From positions 1 through 8,605 of the forward strand of contig CAIWGR010000040.1 in NCBI GenBank assembly GCA_903912275.1: 8,605 bases of DNA, in the 5' to 3' direction. The notes below the pieces were generated by a model. That model had not been told where the DNA came from. It worked only from the letters and a program-made list of their open reading frames with translations, and made no database searches. Both the position numbers and the translations under genes were made by a program. This stretch comes from an uncultured delta proteobacterium (GTDB lineage: Bacteria > Myxococcota_A > Bradymonadia > REDH01). Below, in pieces: positions 6,397 through 8,605 of the stretch (within the stretch, counting starts at the first letter, position 1; each line of letters begins with the position of its first letter).

Positions 6397-7389
6397 CTAT
6401 CCGTCGCGGCGGCGGAACCAGCTTCCGAACACGGGCTTGGAGGTTGCCGCCTTGGGAGCCGCATTCGTTGTCTGCTCCGCCGGCAGCGCCGCCGCCTGCA
6501 GCGGACCGTCGATCAGACGCACCGCCGTAAAGCCCAGCGCCGCCAAGAAGTCGTGGGCGCTCAAGAAGCGGTCGGCAGGCTTCTTTGCCAGCCCCTTGAG
6601 GATGGCGAACTCGATGGGCGTGCCGGTCAGCTCTTTGACTGTCAGCCGCGGCGGGGCGTCGTTCACATGCTTGAGCATGACCTCCATCGCCCCCTCGCCC
6701 GTGAAGGGAGGGACGCCGCAGAGCAGCTCATAGATGACGACCGAGACGGCGTAGATGTCGCTCGCGAGGTCGAGCGAACCCCCCTTCGCCTGCTCGGGCG
6801 ACATGTAGGTCGGGGTCCCCATCGCTCGGCCGCGGAGCGTCAGTGACGACTCCGACGGCTCATCGTAGACCGACTTTGCGATGCCAAAATCCAGCACCTT
6901 CACCCGTTCACTCCCGTCGGGGCCGTGCACCAGGTAGATGTTCTCCGGCTTCAGATCGCGGTGGACGATGCCCAGGCCGTGCGCCTCCGTCAGGCTCTCG
7001 AGAATGCCGCGCGCGATCGCCAGTGCCCGCTTGGCGGGGATGCCATGCACCCCGTCGAGGATGTCCGACACGGCGTAGCCCTGCAGGTACTCCATCGCCA
7101 TGAAGAAGTCGGTCTCGAAGCCATAGTCGAAGATGCGGACGGTGTTTGGATGTTTGAGCTGGCCCACCAGCTCCGCCTCGCGCCGGAACCGGGCCACCAC
7201 CTCTTTGGGGCGGGGTGCGATGGGCCGAATGGTCTTGATTGCAACCACTTGGCCCGTCTTGAGGTCCTCGGCCTTGTAGACGATGGCATAACCGCCCCGT
7301 CCGAGCTCGCTCAGGATCTTGTAGCGTTTGGCGACAATGTCTCCGTCGCTGAGCGGGGTTGCGCCTGTAAGCCCGGGTTCGTCGTGCAT
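6397..7389 (-). CDS. Soluble PknB-type (Hanks) Ser/Thr protein kinase
   Basis: The 330-residue protein is one bacterial eukaryotic-type kinase domain (about 22-290) that would phosphorylate Ser/Thr on cytoplasmic proteins. Visible subdomains: glycine-rich loop GRGGYAIVY (30-38), VAIK with Lys52, helix-C REAE near Glu71, HRDLKPEN (143-150) with catalytic Asp145, DFG (167-169), activation-segment end GTPTYMSPEQ (191-200), DIYAVSVVIYELL (211-223) and the late Arg in ADRFLSAHDFL. All catalytic residues are present, so it should be active. The third glycine of the loop is Ala35. After the domain there is only a ~40-residue Ala/Pro/Thr-rich tail ending in FGSWFRRRDG. No membrane helix, PASTA or FHA domain is present. 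The ATG at 7389 is the only start that keeps a normal N-terminal lead; no clear Shine-Dalgarno precedes it. It is divergent from smc and lies upstream of the Clp gene on the same strand. The substrate is unknown; regulating Clp is conceivable but not shown. Confidence 0.93.
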   Translation of the reverse strand: MHDEPGLTGATPLSDGDIVAKRYKILSELGRGGYAIVYKAEDLKTGQVVAIKTIRPIAPRPKEVVARFRREAELVGQLKHPNTVRIFDYGFETDFFMAMEYLQGYAVSDILDGVHGIPAKRALAIARGILESLTEAHGLGIVHRDLKPENIYLVHGPDGSERVKVLDFGIAKSVYDEPSESSLTLRGRAMGTPTYMSPEQAKGGSLDLASDIYAVSVVIYELLCGVPPFTGEGAMEVMLKHVNDAPPRLTVKELTGTPIEFAILKGLAKKPADRFLSAHDFLAALGFTAVRLIDGPLQAAALPAEQTTNAAPKAATSKPVFGSWFRRRDG

Positions 7390-7405
7390 GGGTGCCGTGA
7401 GCGGC

Positions 7406-7428
7406 CCGCAGCTGTCTGGAAACTGCGG
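7406..7428. repeat. Short inverted repeat in the kinase 5' leader
   Basis: CCGCAG (7406-7411) and CTGCGG (7423-7428) form a 6-bp stem with an 11-base loop, within the presumed kinase leader about 17 bases before its ATG. In G+C-rich DNA such short repeats occur often by chance; a role in translation control is possible but unsupported. Confidence 0.25.
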
Positions 7429-7450
7429 ATGCGGAGGAGAAGTTCGCCGC

Positions 7451-7480
7451 CGTCTAACCCACCTCGGGTGAGATTGGCAA
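7451..7480 (-). promoter_or_regulatory. Weak candidate promoter for the kinase gene
   Basis: On the - strand TTGCCA (7480-7475) is followed after 18 bp by TAGACG (7456-7451), giving a leader of about 55 bases before the ATG at 7389. The match to sigma70 consensus is modest (the -10 is 3 of 6), but spacing and base pattern parallel the candidate smc promoter on the other strand. Confidence 0.28.
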
Positions 7481-7496
7481 TCCCGACGACACGCCT

Positions 7497-7515
7497 GCCA
7501 GCAGCCCTCGCTGGC
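7497..7515. repeat. Short inverted repeat just upstream of the smc -35
   Basis: GCCAGC (7497-7502) and GCTGGC (7510-7515) form an inverted repeat with a 7-bp spacer, ending 7 bp before the candidate smc -35 box. A direct repeat GCCCTCG at 7504-7510 and 7514-7520 (10-bp period) overlaps it. It could be an operator or chance in G+C-rich sequence. Confidence 0.22.
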
Positions 7516-7522
7516 CCTCGGG

Positions 7523-7552
7523 TTGCCCAGTCGCCCGCCGACCTGCTAGGCT
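7523..7552 (+). promoter_or_regulatory. Candidate promoter of smc
   Basis: TTGCCC (7523-7528) and TAGGCT (7547-7552) are separated by 18 bp, about 27 bp before the smc ATG, leaving a leader of roughly 20 bases. The -35 matches consensus in 4 of 6 positions and the -10 in 3 of 6, so this is a plausible but weak call. No clear Shine-Dalgarno lies before the ATG at 7580. Confidence 0.33.
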
Positions 7553-7579
7553 CGCCCGCTCCCTTCACCGCACCGGCCG

Positions 7580-8605
7580 ATGAAACTTCTCCGCATCGAA
7601 CTCGTGGGCTTCAAGTCCTTCCGTACCAAGACGGGGCTTGAGATCGGCGACGGCGTCACGACCATCGTGGGGCCCAACGGCTGCGGGAAGAGCAACATCG
7701 TCGACGCCATCAAGTGGTGCATCGGCGCGCAGTCGGCCAAAGACCTGCGCGGCAAGGGCATGGACGAGCTGATCTTCGCGGGCTCCGAGAACCATCGCGC
7801 CATGGGCATGGCGGAGGTCTCGCTCACGATGCAGAACGACCGCGGCGATGTGCCCGCAGCCTTCCGCGACCATGCCGAAATCAAGGTCACCCGTCGCCTC
7901 TATCGCGACGGCGACAGCGAATACGAACTCAACGGCAGCAAGGTCCGGCTTCGCGACGTGCAGGAGCTCTTCCTCGGCACCGGCGTCGGGTCGCGCGAGG
8001 CCTACTCTATCATTGAGCAGGGCCGCATCGGCTTCATCGTCTCGGCCCGGCCGGAGGAGCGCCGCCTCATCATCGAGGAGGCCGCCGGTATCACCCGCTA
8101 CAAGTACCAGCGCAAGGCAGCGGAGCGCCGGCTCGAGAAGACCCGCGAGAACCTGCTCCGCGTCGCCGACGTCCTCGGCGAGGTGGGCAGGCAGATCGGC
8201 TCGCTCGAGCGGCAGGCAAAGCGGGCAGCCAAGTGGAAGGAGCTGACGCAGCGGCGCCGGTCGCTCGAGGTGACCACCGCGGTGGAGCGCTACGAGAAGG
8301 TCGCCACAGCGCTCGCCGAGCTGCGCAAGCGGTTCGCGGGCCTCCGTGAGCTCTATGAAAACGCCGCCGTGGAGCACCATGTGCGCGACGCCAAGCTGCT
8401 CGAAGGGCGCAGCAGGCTCGCGTCGCAGGAGCGGGAGCTGAGCGAGGCGACCGAGTCGAGCATCAAGGCGCGTTCCCGGGCAGAACTGCTCCGGAGCCAG
8501 CTTGGATTTGCAGAGCGGGCGCTGGTCGAACTTGGCGAGCGGGCGGCGCAGGTTGTGGCGCAGCAGCAGGAGCAGACGGGGGTCGCTGAGGTTGCCGAAG
8601 CCGCC
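7580..8605 (+). CDS. smc: Chromosome segregation ATPase SMC (3' end cut by window)
   Basis: SMC dimers with ScpA/ScpB form the condensin that organises and separates bacterial chromosomes. The first 342 residues are visible and the frame is open to the last base. The N-terminal ATPase half contains MKLLRIELVGFKSF, the canonical SMC opening, which fixes the ATG at 7580. It continues with Walker A GPNGCGKSNIVDAI (31-44), AKDLRGKGMDELIFAGS (53-69) with the R-loop Arg57, and SIIEQGRIGFIVSARPEERR (143-162) with the Q-loop Gln147 and head-to-coil transition. EEAAGITRYKYQRKAAERRL follows at 166-185. From about residue 170 on the sequence is heptad-like, Glu/Arg/Ala/Leu-rich coiled coil, the first antiparallel arm. 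Hinge, second coil, signature motif and Walker B would be beyond the window. The RYKYQRK stretch and the full SMC opening argue against RecN, RecF, SbcC or MukB. It is divergent from the kinase gene. Confidence 0.96.
   Translation, partial: MKLLRIELVGFKSFRTKTGLEIGDGVTTIVGPNGCGKSNIVDAIKWCIGAQSAKDLRGKGMDELIFAGSENHRAMGMAEVSLTMQNDRGDVPAAFRDHAEIKVTRRLYRDGDSEYELNGSKVRLRDVQELFLGTGVGSREAYSIIEQGRIGFIVSARPEERRLIIEEAAGITRYKYQRKAAERRLEKTRENLLRVADVLGEVGRQIGSLERQAKRAAKWKELTQRRRSLEVTTAVERYEKVATALAELRKRFAGLRELYENAAVEHHVRDAKLLEGRSRLASQERELSEATESSIKARSRAELLRSQLGFAERALVELGERAAQVVAQQQEQTGVAEVAEAA

Noticed and set aside
6397..7389. Pseudokinase because the glycine loop reads GRGGYA
   Set aside because: Lys52, the helix-C Glu, Asp145, Asn150 and DFG are all intact; Ala for the third Gly is tolerated in active kinases.
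7565..8380. A 271-codon - strand open frame opposite smc
   Set aside because: It lies over the highly conserved SMC head; no recognisable features of its own.

Overview
The window is high-GC bacterial chromosome, densely packed, with seven protein-coding genes and no RNA genes, CRISPR arrays, insertion sequences or phage genes that I can see. Three things point loosely to the Myxococcota and related former Deltaproteobacteria: the base composition, a soluble eukaryotic-type Ser/Thr kinase, and G+C-rich promoter-like boxes of the TTGCC-N18-TAG type. No phylogenetic marker allows a firm assignment.

Layout: (1) From the left edge to 3502, four + strand genes run head to tail. They are the 3' part of a Cache/HAMP membrane sensor without an output domain (2-874), a cytoplasmic NamZ/YbbC-like exo-beta-N-acetylmuramidase (884-2074), nicotinate-nucleotide adenylyltransferase nadD (2061-2624), and a Rossmann-like/DUF2520 protein (2621-3502). 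Spacings are 9 bp, a 14 bp overlap and a 4 bp overlap, so this is probably one operon with translational coupling. (2) On the - strand lie a two-ring Clp ATPase of ClpA/ClpC type (6194-3486) and, upstream of it, a PknB-type Ser/Thr kinase (7389-6397). The Clp 3' end overlaps the DUF2520 3' end by 17 bp. (3) From 7580 to the right edge on the + strand is the N-terminal third or so of the chromosome-condensation ATPase SMC, divergent from the kinase.

No stretch above 300 bp lacks a gene. The 202 bp gap 6195-6396 is AT-rich compared with its surroundings. It holds a kinase-side hairpin, two well-formed inverted repeats and a sigma70-like promoter whose -35 and -10 each fall inside one repeat, which suggests a regulated Clp promoter. 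The 190 bp gap 7390-7579 separates kinase and smc and holds weak candidate promoters in both directions.

Functionally this is mostly housekeeping: cell-wall sugar salvage, NAD synthesis, proteolysis or protein remodelling, and chromosome segregation, with a sensor and a kinase alongside. I do not see a self-contained new system. The least conventional locus is the Clp ATPase. It has a ClpP-docking-like VGF tripeptide, no middle domain, a very acidic disordered linker, a non-aromatic first pore loop, and the palindrome-rich promoter just described.
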